Positions 56,551-64,000 of a stretch of 64,000 nucleotides of DNA are shown here, in pieces. Source of the DNA: Bacteriovoracaceae bacterium (GTDB lineage Bacteria > Bdellovibrionota > Bacteriovoracia > Bacteriovoracales > Bacteriovoracaceae); the NCBI GenBank assembly GCA_018675575.1, contig JABGXW010000108.1, positions 1 through 64,000 on the forward strand. Direction: 5' to 3'. The notes below the pieces were generated by a model, which was not told where the DNA came from, did no database searches, and saw only the letters and a list, made by a program, of their open reading frames with translations. The stretch's first letter is position 1. The number at the start of each line of letters is the position of its first letter. Both the position numbers and the translations under genes were made by a program.

Positions 56551-57546
56551 ATGAATGAAAAAACTAAAATTAAATCAATCGGTGTTCTCTGTAGCGGAGG
56601 AGATAGTCCTGGTATGAACTGCGCTATTAGAGCAGTGGTCAGAACAGGAGTTGGTCTAGGCTTAAATATATATGGAATCAGAAGAGGTTTTCAAGGCATC
56701 CTTGAAGGAGATATTGTCAAGATGGATGCCTCCTCAGTAGGAAATATCATTCAACATGGCGGCACTATCTTAAAAACATCTAGATGTTTAGATTTTTATG
56801 ATCCAGCAACAAGAAAAGAGGCTTTTAATATCTTAAAGAGAAAAAAAATTGATGCTCTTGTCGTTATAGGTGGAGATGGATCTTTTAATGGAGCTTATCG
56901 TCTCCATGAAGAACATGGAATTCCCATAGCCGGAATCCCTGGAACAATTGACAATGACATAACCGGAACAGATTATACCGTTGGATTTGACACCGCTGTT
57001 CAAACAGCTGTTGAAGCAGTTGATAAAATTCGAGATACTGCTTCTTCACATGCGAGGACCTTTATTGTTGAAGTGATGGGAAGACAAAGTTCTGCAATTG
57101 CATTACATGTTGGGGTTTGCACCGGAGCTGAGAATATTATACTTCCTTCTAAAGATAGACAAGATCTTAATATTGAACAAATCTCTGCAGACATCAATCG
57201 AGGAATTGCGCGTGGAAAAAACTCTTCTATTATTATTGCAGCCGAAGGTGAAACACCTGGCCTTTGTCATCGGGTTCAGAAAGAATTGATGAGCGAATAT
57301 AATCTTCAGGCTCATATCTGTATACTTGGACATATTCAAAGAGGAGGAAATCCATCTTCACTAGATCGTTTTCTCGCTTCTCGAATGGGATATATTGCAA
57401 TTGACTCTTTAGTCTCAGGATTAAAATGTTTTGCCACTTGTTTTATTCAAGGTGAAGTGAATCCAACACCTTTAGAGGGTTGTCTTGAAAAAAGAGTGGA
57501 ATACAGACCATATTATGAAGAGTTAGCGAAGAAGTTATCGATATAA
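56551..57546 (+). CDS. pfkA: 6-phosphofructokinase
   Basis: 331 residues. GGDSPGMN at the N-terminus, GGDGS (107-111), IPGTIDND (129-136) with the catalytic Asp, and MGRQSSAIAL for the fructose-phosphate site are present. Glycines at the positions that separate ATP from pyrophosphate users (GGDGS and PGT) point to ATP dependence. It commits fructose 6-phosphate to glycolysis. The 3' end overlaps a convergent minus-strand gene by 34 bases, covering its last 11 codons. Confidence 0.94.
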   Translation: MNEKTKIKSIGVLCSGGDSPGMNCAIRAVVRTGVGLGLNIYGIRRGFQGILEGDIVKMDASSVGNIIQHGGTILKTSRCLDFYDPATRKEAFNILKRKKIDALVVIGGDGSFNGAYRLHEEHGIPIAGIPGTIDNDITGTDYTVGFDTAVQTAVEAVDKIRDTASSHARTFIVEVMGRQSSAIALHVGVCTGAENIILPSKDRQDLNIEQISADINRGIARGKNSSIIIAAEGETPGLCHRVQKELMSEYNLQAHICILGHIQRGGNPSSLDRFLASRMGYIAIDSLVSGLKCFATCFIQGEVNPTPLEGCLEKRVEYRPYYEELAKKLSI

Positions 57547-58034
57547 AACCCCGGTCTATTAAGAAAAATTTCATCTAATGAAATATGCAACCAATCATGT
57601 GGAATAGCTTGAGAGTGATGCCCTATGTAAATTGATCGCACCGGAGGAATATTTTCTAAGGCCGGACTTCTCAATGTCATTATTCCAGACACTCCAATTG
57701 TTCCAGAAGAATAACAATTTTCTAAATTTTCAAGTGGAACTAACCTCGCAAGAGACCAAAATAATATAAGAAAAGGAATTTCAAGCCACCGTAGCTGATT
57801 TTCTTTTAACTGTGCAGTGTTTAAATTCTCATCGAGACAAAGAACAAACCTTGAAAGAGGTAATCCCTCAGGTTGTTGGCGACTTAAAAATATCAACTTC
57901 TCTTTTAATTGTCTCGAGTTTTTTCCCATTCCGATTATTTCCAAACCTGGAATTCCTTTGGTTGTATAGCCAAAAAGATCGACAATAATTTCTTTATCTC
58001 CACAGGGAATCATGGCCTTCATTCTTCTTTGCAT
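57513..58034 (-). CDS. ComM/YifB N-terminal domain protein, lacks AAA+ part
   Basis: 173 residues from an ATG with AGGAG six bases upstream. The layout follows the S5-fold domain that opens ComM/YifB (ChlI-type) proteins: EIIVDLFGYTTKGIPGLEIIGMGKNSRQLKEKLIF corresponds to the GLPGFxIVGLPDxAVKESRER region, and ENCYSSGTIGVSGIMTLRS to the FxGELxLDGxLRPV region. The AAA+ ATPase half that follows in ComM (about 500 residues in all) is missing; the frame simply ends. A stand-alone descendant or a remnant of a broken gene are both possible. It overlaps pfkA antisense by 34 bases. Confidence 0.6.
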   Translation of the reverse strand: MQRRMKAMIPCGDKEIIVDLFGYTTKGIPGLEIIGMGKNSRQLKEKLIFLSRQQPEGLPLSRFVLCLDENLNTAQLKENQLRWLEIPFLILFWSLARLVPLENLENCYSSGTIGVSGIMTLRSPALENIPPVRSIYIGHHSQAIPHDWLHISLDEIFLNRPGFYIDNFFANSS

Positions 58035-58089
58035 ATTTTCTCCTACAACTTTATATGCAGAAGAAAACTAAAAAAGTTTTTCTAAATAA

Positions 58090-58623
58090 TTAGAATGTTA
58101 ATTCCTGTGGTATATCAAGAAGATCAATTTCTTCTTTTTTATCATTTTTTGAATAAGAGTAATAACAATGAAGTAATTCTTGATTTCCTTTAAATAATCT
58201 TGAATGATGAGAGAGCTTTAGTTCGTTTGCAAATTTTTTTTGAAAACGTGCACATGACTTCTTAGGAGCTGCACAGAACCTTCTTGTCTTATCATGCTCA
58301 CATGAAAGGGTCAGAAGTGCTTGCTTTCCATATTGGCAAACGACTTTTTTGTTTGTTAAGTCTAGATAGGCTCGCACAAAAGGTTCAATTTTGAACTTTT
58401 TGTTTTTAAGGCAAATATCTGCAAGTTGTACTTTCTCACCCATACAATTTAAGGCGCGGACGCCGATGGCGTCAACCAACAAGGTTTCAGAGAAGCCTAG
58501 TCTTACACAAGCTTCTTTGAAGCTATAATACGCTCGTTTTTGTTTTGGGATTTTAAATTTTGTTCCAAATCCAAAAGATGAGAAGGAGAAGACAAGTAGA
58601 CTTAACAAAAAGAACATTTTCAC
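58090..58623 (-). CDS. Secreted Cys-rich protein of unknown function
   Basis: 177 residues. A short signal peptide (cut near residue 18 after FGFG) is followed by a basic chain with eight cysteines, enough for four disulfides. GTG start with GGGAG about ten bases upstream; ATG two codons later is the alternative. A weak AT hairpin near 58061-58083 follows the gene. No family recognised. It lies 25 bases downstream of the glutamate dehydrogenase start-side neighbour on the same strand. Confidence 0.6.
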   Translation of the reverse strand: MKMFFLLSLLVFSFSSFGFGTKFKIPKQKRAYYSFKEACVRLGFSETLLVDAIGVRALNCMGEKVQLADICLKNKKFKIEPFVRAYLDLTNKKVVCQYGKQALLTLSCEHDKTRRFCAAPKKSCARFQKKFANELKLSHHSRLFKGNQELLHCYYSYSKNDKKEEIDLLDIPQELTF

Positions 58624-58648
58624 TTTATAAATTCTCCCCCGCTAAAGT

Positions 58649-59908
58649 TTAAGATGGAAATAAACCTCTTAACCTCATCGCTCTATCTAGCCTTTTCAAG
58701 GCCGCGATAAATGCCGCCTTCTTCATATCGACATTATACTCTTCTTGGCACTCAATTACGGTATCAAATGAATCTTTTAGAATATCGTGTAATTTACCAT
58801 TGATTTGATCTAGGTCCCAAAAGAAATTTTGTAATCCCTGAACCCATTCAAAATAAGATACGATCACACCACCAGCATTACATAGAATATCTGGAATGAT
58901 AAAAGCTCCTTTTTCCGTAAGATAAGTCACAGCTTCCTTAGTAAGTGGACCGTTGGCACCCTCCGCAATAATCTTTGCCTTAACATTTTTACAATTATGG
59001 GCAGTCACAACACCATCAATTGCAGCAGGAATTAAAATATCTGTTTCTAATGCTAATAGCTCATCGTTTGAAATTAATTTAGTGCCAGGAAGTTCAATAT
59101 CTTTTAAGAATCTTCTCTCTTTACACCATTTAGAACAAGCGTCTATATCAAGTCCATCTTTATTATATACAGCTCCAGAAACATCGGAAACAGCGATAAT
59201 TTTTGCACCTTGAGATTTCAAGTCTTGAGCTGCAGGAACCCCCACCTTACCAAAACCATGAATCACTACAGCTGTATTAGATCCAATCTTCATTCCAATT
59301 TTTTGAGCAGCAAAGTTCACGCAATAAGCGACCCCTTTCCCTGTTGATTCGGCCCTACCAAGTGAACCTCCAACAGAAATTGGTTTTCCTGTAACAATTC
59401 CAGACACGGTGTGTCCTTTTAGTTGTGAATAAGTATCTAGAAACCAGGCCATAGTTTGTCCATCTGTTCCAATATCTGGGGCAGGTATATCTACGTTTGG
59501 ACCAATAAAAGAGTTTATTTCGGTTGCATATCTTCTAGTTAAAGATTGTAATTCTTGTCTTGATAATTCATTTGGATCGACTTGAATTCCACCTTTTGCG
59601 CCCCCAAGAGGAAGTCCCACTAATGCACACTTAAAGGTCATAAGCATTGCCAAGGCAGCAGTTTCTGATAGGTCTACATTCGGATGATATCGAATTCCAC
59701 CTTTTCCTGGACCGATAGTCATATTATGTTGAACTCTATATCCTAGAAATGTTTTAACTGTTCCGTCATCTAAACGAATTGGAACTGAAACTGTAAGCGC
59801 TCTTTTTGGATATTTTAATCTTTCAAGAATATTTGGGTCTAAACCCATGACTTCTGAAGCTTGTTCTAATTGGGTAAAGGCATCCTTAAATAACGGGGCA
59901 TCAAACAT
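58649..59908 (-). CDS. gdhA: Glu/Leu/Phe/Val-family dehydrogenase (glutamate dehydrogenase)
   Basis: 419 residues, hexameric-type length. GPGKGGIRYHP and the catalytic-lysine stretch LMTFKCALVGLPLGGAKGGI, plus the Rossmann motif VIHGFGKVGVPAAQDLK, are typical. The domain order and the GMKIGSNTAVVIHGFG spacing match NAD-linked GluDH. Glutamate (or leucine) deamination to the 2-oxoacid and ammonia is the likely reaction. It has a clear promoter and AGGAG before the ATG. Confidence 0.92.
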   Translation of the reverse strand: MFDAPLFKDAFTQLEQASEVMGLDPNILERLKYPKRALTVSVPIRLDDGTVKTFLGYRVQHNMTIGPGKGGIRYHPNVDLSETAALAMLMTFKCALVGLPLGGAKGGIQVDPNELSRQELQSLTRRYATEINSFIGPNVDIPAPDIGTDGQTMAWFLDTYSQLKGHTVSGIVTGKPISVGGSLGRAESTGKGVAYCVNFAAQKIGMKIGSNTAVVIHGFGKVGVPAAQDLKSQGAKIIAVSDVSGAVYNKDGLDIDACSKWCKERRFLKDIELPGTKLISNDELLALETDILIPAAIDGVVTAHNCKNVKAKIIAEGANGPLTKEAVTYLTEKGAFIIPDILCNAGGVIVSYFEWVQGLQNFFWDLDQINGKLHDILKDSFDTVIECQEEYNVDMKKAAFIAALKRLDRAMRLRGLFPS

Positions 59909-59938
59909 GAAATTCTCCTAATAAATTTTGTCCCCTTA

Positions 59939-59966
59939 ATTATCTAATAATCTTAGGTGGTGTCAA
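59939..59966 (-). promoter_or_regulatory. Promoter of the glutamate dehydrogenase gene
   Basis: On the minus strand a perfect -35 TTGACA (59961-59966) and a -10 GATAAT (59939-59944, one mismatch) are 16 bases apart. The ATG is about 30 bases downstream with AGGAG in front. Confidence 0.75.
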
Positions 59967-60004
59967 TCTATGTGCGACACATATTAAGAGAAACCTATGA
60001 AAAT

Positions 60005-60817
60005 TTAAAAGTTTAGACGATAAAAAAGCTCGACTCTATTATCTGCTGATTCTGTAAAAACCATTTTATCATCTTTCTGAGAAGAAGAGATTCTTGCTGT
60101 AACTTCTGACGAAATTCGTCTATCGACACGAGCTAACCATGACCTGTCAGTAACGTTATAATCAATACCCGCATCTAAATCTAGATCATTTAGTCTCTTA
60201 TTTACATGAATATCGACATCTCCTTTAATTGTTACATTTGCATAACTATCAACCCAAGGATTGATAATATTAACGACGACTAAACCTTGAAGGACTTTTC
60301 CTCTCAGTTTAACTTTCACGTGTTCAGAAAGATCAACTTCAGCCTTGGGTTTAAGAGCTTTTTGAACTTGTCCAACTTGGTGCAGAGCTGATCCTTTTTC
60401 TGAATTGCGGACTTCTCCTGCTAATCTTTTATCCGCATATTTTAAAAGCATTCTTTCAAACCATGATTTTTTCTCTGTGGCCGTTGGTACATAATAAAGT
60501 CCGGTAGATTCAACATCCCAAAGATCTCTCCACTCCCTTAATTCTTCCCAAGCATTTATTTCATTCTTCATACCATTTAAAACACCTGCATCATCCGCGA
60601 TGAGTAAGGTTTGCAACCATATCTTTTGCTGAACTGGTTCAGGCTCAATTTCAACATCGGGGATAAAGTTTGCAGGTGCCCTACCAACCCGTAGAGCTAT
60701 TTTCTTTGTAATTGAGCTCTCTCCAGCATAAGAGGCCTCAAATTGTAGACTTACAAAAATAAGGAGCATTAATTTGAAAATGCTCGAAAATTGTCCATAA
60801 TTTAGACGAATTAACAC
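60005..60817 (-). CDS. Secreted or outer-membrane protein of unknown function
   Basis: 270 residues from a GTG with AAGG eight bases upstream. A signal peptide ends near ASYA (residue 31). Residues about 165-270 alternate as beta strands (VKLRGKVLQGLVVVNIINPW, VTIKGDVDIHVNK, LDAGIDYNVTDRSW) and the chain ends in VELFYRLNF with terminal Phe, suggesting a small barrel or half-barrel. The first half is helical with many Trp and Glu. No homologue recognised. Confidence 0.65.
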   Translation of the reverse strand: MLIRLNYGQFSSIFKLMLLIFVSLQFEASYAGESSITKKIALRVGRAPANFIPDVEIEPEPVQQKIWLQTLLIADDAGVLNGMKNEINAWEELREWRDLWDVESTGLYYVPTATEKKSWFERMLLKYADKRLAGEVRNSEKGSALHQVGQVQKALKPKAEVDLSEHVKVKLRGKVLQGLVVVNIINPWVDSYANVTIKGDVDIHVNKRLNDLDLDAGIDYNVTDRSWLARVDRRISSEVTARISSSQKDDKMVFTESADNRVELFYRLNF

Positions 60818-60910
60818 AATTACTACCTTTTTATAAAGTATAAGTCTTTGATTTTATATAAATCATAGAGCTTCTAAGGTTATATTATGCAATGCGCGTG
60901 CCGAAGTGAA

Positions 60911-60971
60911 AAAAAACCCTTAGTGAGCTGAAATGCTTTGGGCAACATCTCAGCTCACTAAGGGTTATTTT
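60911..60971 (-). terminator. Long-stem terminator downstream of parB
   Basis: A perfect 17-bp stem (60915-60931 with 60950-60966, AACCCTTAGTGAGCTGA and its complement) with an 18-base loop. On the minus strand the stem is followed by eight T. A T-rich stretch also follows on the plus strand. Confidence 0.88.
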
Positions 60972-60996
60972 TAGAGGTATGCTTATTCTCTACAAA

Positions 60997-61875
60997 CTAA
61001 AGGTCAACAACGTCCCTTGTCTCTTTAACCAAATTCTTCAGTAGTTTTCTAGTTTGTGGATCTAGGTCCATACTTTTTGATGTTGATGTCATTGCCTTAA
61101 TAAAGGCCTTCGCAGAAATATTTGATGAAGGTGTAATTTTTGTTCTTTTCTTTCCTGTTTTTACAATCGTTCCAGATTTGAGTATTGACTTAAGATGGCT
61201 TCTCTTTGTTAAATTTCCTGCAAGAATTTCAGAAAGGACCTCTTTTCTGCTGGTCTTTATTTCAATTGCATCCCACTCAAGAAGAACATATTTTTCAATA
61301 TCATAAGTTTTAGCAGCTTCTTTTAATTCAACTGGCATTCTTGCAATCATTAATGACCGATGGACTTCTGATTTTGAGATTCCTAAAGCTTCAGTAATCT
61401 TTCTTTCACTTGCACGTGTTGTTTTTTGATAATTCCAGATTCCATCTGCTTTATCTATGTAATGAAGCTCTTCTCTTGAAGAGTTTTCTGAAAATTGAAT
61501 TGCCATTAATTCTTGATCAGTTTTTTCTTCTAAAACAAAACAAGGCGCCTTTACAATTTCGGGCAAGGTACTCATGGCACGGAATCTTCTTTCACCACAA
61601 ATTAATGTATACTTCGAACCTGTTCTATGAAGAACTAAGGGTTGAATCAAACCATTTGTCTGAATATTTGCCGCGAGATCTTTGATTGATGAATCATTGA
61701 ATTTTGTTCGTACTTGCTCTTTAACTATAATATTTACTAATTGAACTTCGATCAGCCGAGCTCCCTTAAGCAGTTTCTCGTCTGAAACTCTAAATAGAGC
61801 GGGATCTAAATGTTCAGAAATATCACGGGTCTTTCTAAATTTTTTAGCTTGTCTTGGGGAGAATTCTTTTACCAT
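60997..61875 (-). CDS. parB: ParB-family chromosome partition protein
   Basis: 292 residues. LIEVQLVNIIVKEQVRTKFNDSSIKDLAANIQTNGLIQPLV is the conserved ParB N-domain, GERRFRA (94-100) is the CTP-binding box, and the helix-turn-helix ITEALGISKSEVHRSLMIARMP recognises the centromere. The C-terminal end is helical, with the usual dimerisation role. With ParA it would segregate the replication origin region. It follows parA, separated by 120 bases that carry a large hairpin. No CACGTG-centred parS of the classical type was found in the window. Confidence 0.92.
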   Translation of the reverse strand: MVKEFSPRQAKKFRKTRDISEHLDPALFRVSDEKLLKGARLIEVQLVNIIVKEQVRTKFNDSSIKDLAANIQTNGLIQPLVLHRTGSKYTLICGERRFRAMSTLPEIVKAPCFVLEEKTDQELMAIQFSENSSREELHYIDKADGIWNYQKTTRASERKITEALGISKSEVHRSLMIARMPVELKEAAKTYDIEKYVLLEWDAIEIKTSRKEVLSEILAGNLTKRSHLKSILKSGTIVKTGKKRTKITPSSNISAKAFIKAMTSTSKSMDLDPQTRKLLKNLVKETRDVVDL

Positions 61876-61903
61876 GGGCTCACTTCCTTATGAGATTAGA
61901 ATG

Positions 61904-61948
61904 ATGCAAAACCCACTCTGCTGAAAAATCAGCAGAATGGTTTTGCAT
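61904..61948 (-). repeat. Large hairpin between parA and parB
   Basis: ATGCAAAACC (61904-61913) pairs with GGTTTTGCAT (61939-61948), and inside it CTGCTGA (61918-61924) pairs with TCAGCAG (61929-61935) with a four-base AAAA loop. The 4- and 3-base bulges between the two stems are partly complementary. There is no T run, so it is not a simple terminator. Confidence 0.6.
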
Positions 61949-61995
61949 TAACAGCAAGGGATCATCCGTAATTCCTTACAATACTTAATAATTAC

Positions 61996-62769
61996 TTATA
62001 GCTCTAAAGCATCCCATAGAGCTGCAAAATCCTGTTTCCCTTTTGAAGATTTACCCATCATAAAAATAGGTTTTCCAAGGGAGATCGATTCTTGCATTTG
62101 AACGAGATTTCGAATGGGAGGAGTACAATTAAAGCTCTGTGCGAGTTCATCCATTCTCTGACGTTCAATTTTTCTTCTTAAGTTGACCATCGAAGGAATA
62201 ATAGAAAATATTAATTCATGATTTTCAGTTTCCTTGATAATCTCAAATGTATCCATTAACTCTTCAAGACCATCGATTGAGTAATCTTGTGCTTGTGTTG
62301 GAATTAAAACTCTATTAGAAGCTACCAAGGCCATGATTAATTCATCTCCAAGCATTGGAGGAGTATCTATGACTACAAAATCAAACTCCGATCCAACTTC
62401 AGATAGCCTATGTCTTAATAATCTTTCTTTTCGCCCAGCATTTTTTCTAACTTCAGCTTCTGAAAGAATAAGTAGCTTAGCTAAATTCGCCAGATGTCTA
62501 CTAGAAGGAATCACTGAGATATTTTCGTAGAAATCAGCCTCACCTTCAGCTGAAATAACGACATCTTCTAAATCAACATCACCTATAAGCCATTCAGGAA
62601 TAAGTGTTCTCTTAATTTGGGCACCTAAAGTACTACTTAAATTTGCCTGGGAATCTAGATCGACAACAAGAATCTTGTTACCTTTACTTGCGAGGTGGCA
62701 GATCAGTTGATAGCACTGCATTGTTTTACCAACGCCACCTTTATTATTTGCAACTGTGATGACTTCCAT
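61996..62769 (-). CDS. parA: ParA-family chromosome partition ATPase
   Basis: 257 residues from ATG 62769, which has AAGGAG seven bases upstream; the longer frame adds 31 residues with no homology. The deviant Walker A KGGVGKT is at 10-16, with the strand VDLDSQANLS, the switch VVIDTPPMLGDEL and the terminal dimer region in place. It is the ATPase that moves ParB-bound DNA. Parts of this layout also occur in MinD/soj regulators; the parB partner makes ParA the best call. Divergent from the rhodanese gene. Confidence 0.92.
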   Translation of the reverse strand: MEVITVANNKGGVGKTMQCYQLICHLASKGNKILVVDLDSQANLSSTLGAQIKRTLIPEWLIGDVDLEDVVISAEGEADFYENISVIPSSRHLANLAKLLILSEAEVRKNAGRKERLLRHRLSEVGSEFDFVVIDTPPMLGDELIMALVASNRVLIPTQAQDYSIDGLEELMDTFEIIKETENHELIFSIIPSMVNLRRKIERQRMDELAQSFNCTPPIRNLVQMQESISLGKPIFMMGKSSKGKQDFAALWDALEL

Positions 62770-62973
62770 GATCACTCCTTGAGTTGGGTCAAGTCCCGAT
62801 ATTCCATGGGACATAATTGCTAACCTATTTATAATGCTAGAAAGAATGTTACGGCTCGTCAAAATTTTTTTTACTTTTTTTTCAATTATTTTTCGTGAAC
62901 TTGTGAGATGTGATATTTTAAATTAAATAATGATGAACTTAATTATTAACAGAAATTATAAAGGATAAAAATA

Positions 62974-63291
62974 ATGATTAAATCAATGAACGTAGAAGAA
63001 CTTAAATCAAAGTTAGATAATGGTGAAGAGATCCTCCTAGTCGATTGTCGAGAGCAAAACGAATGGGACGATGGACATATACCGCAAGCTCAATTACTGC
63101 CCCTATCAGAATTTCAATCTCGTTTTAGTGAATTAAAAGAAGATGCTACTATCATTTTACAATGCCGATCTGGCAAAAGATCTTTATCTGCATGTCAGAT
63201 TCTTTTAGAAAATGACTATGAAAATATGACCAATTTAGAAGGTGGAATTCTTGCATGGATCGAAAAAGGCTTCGAAATAACTACAGATTGA
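62974..63291 (+). CDS. Rhodanese-domain protein
   Basis: 105 residues, a single rhodanese domain. LLVDCREQNEWDDGHIPQAQLLP and the catalytic-loop C64 in QCRSGKRS are present. It transfers sulfane sulfur, or acts as a phosphatase-like or redox helper. AAGGA eight bases before the ATG. The nadA gene starts 13 bases downstream with its own SD, so they form an operon; a sulfur donor for the NadA iron-sulfur cluster is conceivable. Confidence 0.9.
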   Translation: MIKSMNVEELKSKLDNGEEILLVDCREQNEWDDGHIPQAQLLPLSEFQSRFSELKEDATIILQCRSGKRSLSACQILLENDYENMTNLEGGILAWIEKGFEITTD

Positions 63292-63304
63292 TGAGGAAAA
63301 TACA

Positions 63305-64000
63305 ATGCTCGATTTATTTGGACAAAAAAAGAATGATTTTTTACCTGAAATTTCTGAAGAAGAACTTTCAGATCAAGAAGTTATGTCAGAACTCAAACAA
63401 TTAAAGCAAGAACTTCGAGAAGATCTCCTTATACTTGGTCATCACTACCAACAAAATGATGTCATTAGCTTCGCCGATATCACGGGAGATTCTCTCGCAT
63501 TGGCAAAACATGCAGCAAACACTAATATGCCCTACATTGTTTTTTGCGGAGTTCATTTTATGGCCGAAACCGCTGACATGTTAACAAGACCTGATCAGCA
63601 AGTTATTTTGCCTGATTTAAACGCCGGTTGCAGCATGGCCGACATGGCCAATAATGAACAAGTAGAAAAGGCTTGGGAAGTCCTAGTAAATGCAAGTTCA
63701 CAAAAAATAATCCCTATCACTTATATAAACTGTGATGCCAAATTAAAGGCCTTTGTTGGACGAAACGACGGCGCCATCTGTACTTCGTCAAATGCAGAAG
63801 ATCTCATTAAATGGGCGTTTGATCAGGGTGAAAAATTATTATTTTTTCCTGACCAACACCTCGGTCGCAATACCTGCTCTAAGCTAGGAATTAAACTTGA
63901 TGAGATGATTGTTTATAACCCTAATATGCAAAATGGTGGAGTGACAACAAGACAAATTAAAGATGCCAAAGTGATTCTCTGGCATGGCTACTGCTCGGTG
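63305..64000 (+). CDS. nadA: Quinolinate synthase NadA, 3' end beyond the window
   Basis: 232 residues are visible and the frame runs off the end. LLILGHHYQQNDVISFADITGDSLALAKHA is the NadA N-terminal motif, the first cluster cysteine is C109 in LNAGCSMAD, and the second is near residue 230 in HGYC. The remaining third with the last cysteine lies outside. NadA makes quinolinate from iminoaspartate and dihydroxyacetone phosphate with a [4Fe-4S] cluster, in NAD synthesis. About 40 hydrophilic residues precede the core. GAGGA lies seven bases before the ATG. Confidence 0.95.
   Translation, partial: MLDLFGQKKNDFLPEISEEELSDQEVMSELKQLKQELREDLLILGHHYQQNDVISFADITGDSLALAKHAANTNMPYIVFCGVHFMAETADMLTRPDQQVILPDLNAGCSMADMANNEQVEKAWEVLVNASSQKIIPITYINCDAKLKAFVGRNDGAICTSSNAEDLIKWAFDQGEKLLFFPDQHLGRNTCSKLGIKLDEMIVYNPNMQNGGVTTRQIKDAKVILWHGYCSV

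Noticed and set aside
60314-60325. parS-like CACGTG inside the 60 kb secreted-protein gene
   Set aside because: Only the left half fits the TGTTTCACGTGAAACA consensus; the right half has many mismatches and the site is in coding sequence.

Overview
The window (about one third G+C) reads as an uninterrupted stretch of bacterial chromosome with genes on both strands. There are many secreted proteins, lipoproteins and outer-membrane barrels, so the cell is Gram-negative. The mix (a PhaR-like repressor, tandem ArsA-type ATPases, a bacterial Suv3 helicase, an HD-GYP protein, an Npt-like nucleotide carrier, M3 and M28 peptidases, very low G+C) suggests a Bdellovibrionota relative such as the Bacteriovorax/Halobacteriovorax group. 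That is inference from gene content; no marker gene here proves it. No insertion sequence, prophage, CRISPR array or rRNA operon was seen.

Layout. 1-0.7 kb: the 3' part of tRNA-Leu(UAG) and a VOC-fold protein. 0.65-4.3 kb: two unknown minus-strand genes, a long coiled-coil protein and what looks like a decayed HD-GYP protein. 4.4-10.1 kb: a complete oligopeptide ABC importer, oppABCDF. 10.2-12.8 kb: a TPR lipoprotein and a LolB-like lipoprotein. 13-16.4 kb: PhaR-like regulator, small outer-membrane protein and two ArsA-family ATPases. 16.4-19 kb: cystathionine beta-synthase and gamma-lyase, the reverse transsulfuration pair. 19-21.8 kb: secreted protein, decayed SpoIIE-type phosphatase and HD-GYP phosphodiesterase. 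21.8-27.2 kb: four genes in tight order, Suv3 helicase, DUF455 ferritin-like protein, ATP-grasp-like protein and a membrane-anchored Pro-rich protein. 27.3-33.4 kb: M28 and M3 peptidases and two transporters. 33.4-37.4 kb: polyprenol-sugar synthase, FAD protein and Agl23-like membrane glycosyltransferase. 37.4-41.6 kb: DtxR-type regulator, secreted proteins, DCC thiol protein and a DPM1-like transferase. 41.5-48.7 kb: rpiB, ahcY, an APH kinase, an rRNA methyltransferase, barrels and a PD-(D/E)XK nuclease-like protein. 48.7-60.8 kb: acyl-CoA dehydrogenase, aminotransferase, TPR/barrel protein, gpmI, pfkA, a ComM N-domain fragment and glutamate dehydrogenase. 61-64 kb: parA-parB, a rhodanese and nadA, which runs off the end.

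Together the genes describe a peptide- and amino-acid-consuming cell: Opp import, oligopeptidase A-type and aminopeptidase digestion, glutamate dehydrogenase, aminotransferase, and methionine-to-cysteine conversion through ahcY, CBS and CGL. Glycolysis is served by gpmI and pfkA. An Npt-like carrier could exchange nucleotides with surroundings or prey.

The least explained parts are the Suv3/DUF455/ATP-grasp operon, the decayed HD-GYP/coiled-coil pair, the stand-alone ComM N-domain, and several hairpin elements between genes (13.1, 51.4, 53.0 and 61.9 kb). Start codons were often moved from the longest frame to one with a Shine-Dalgarno (SD) match; each change is stated.
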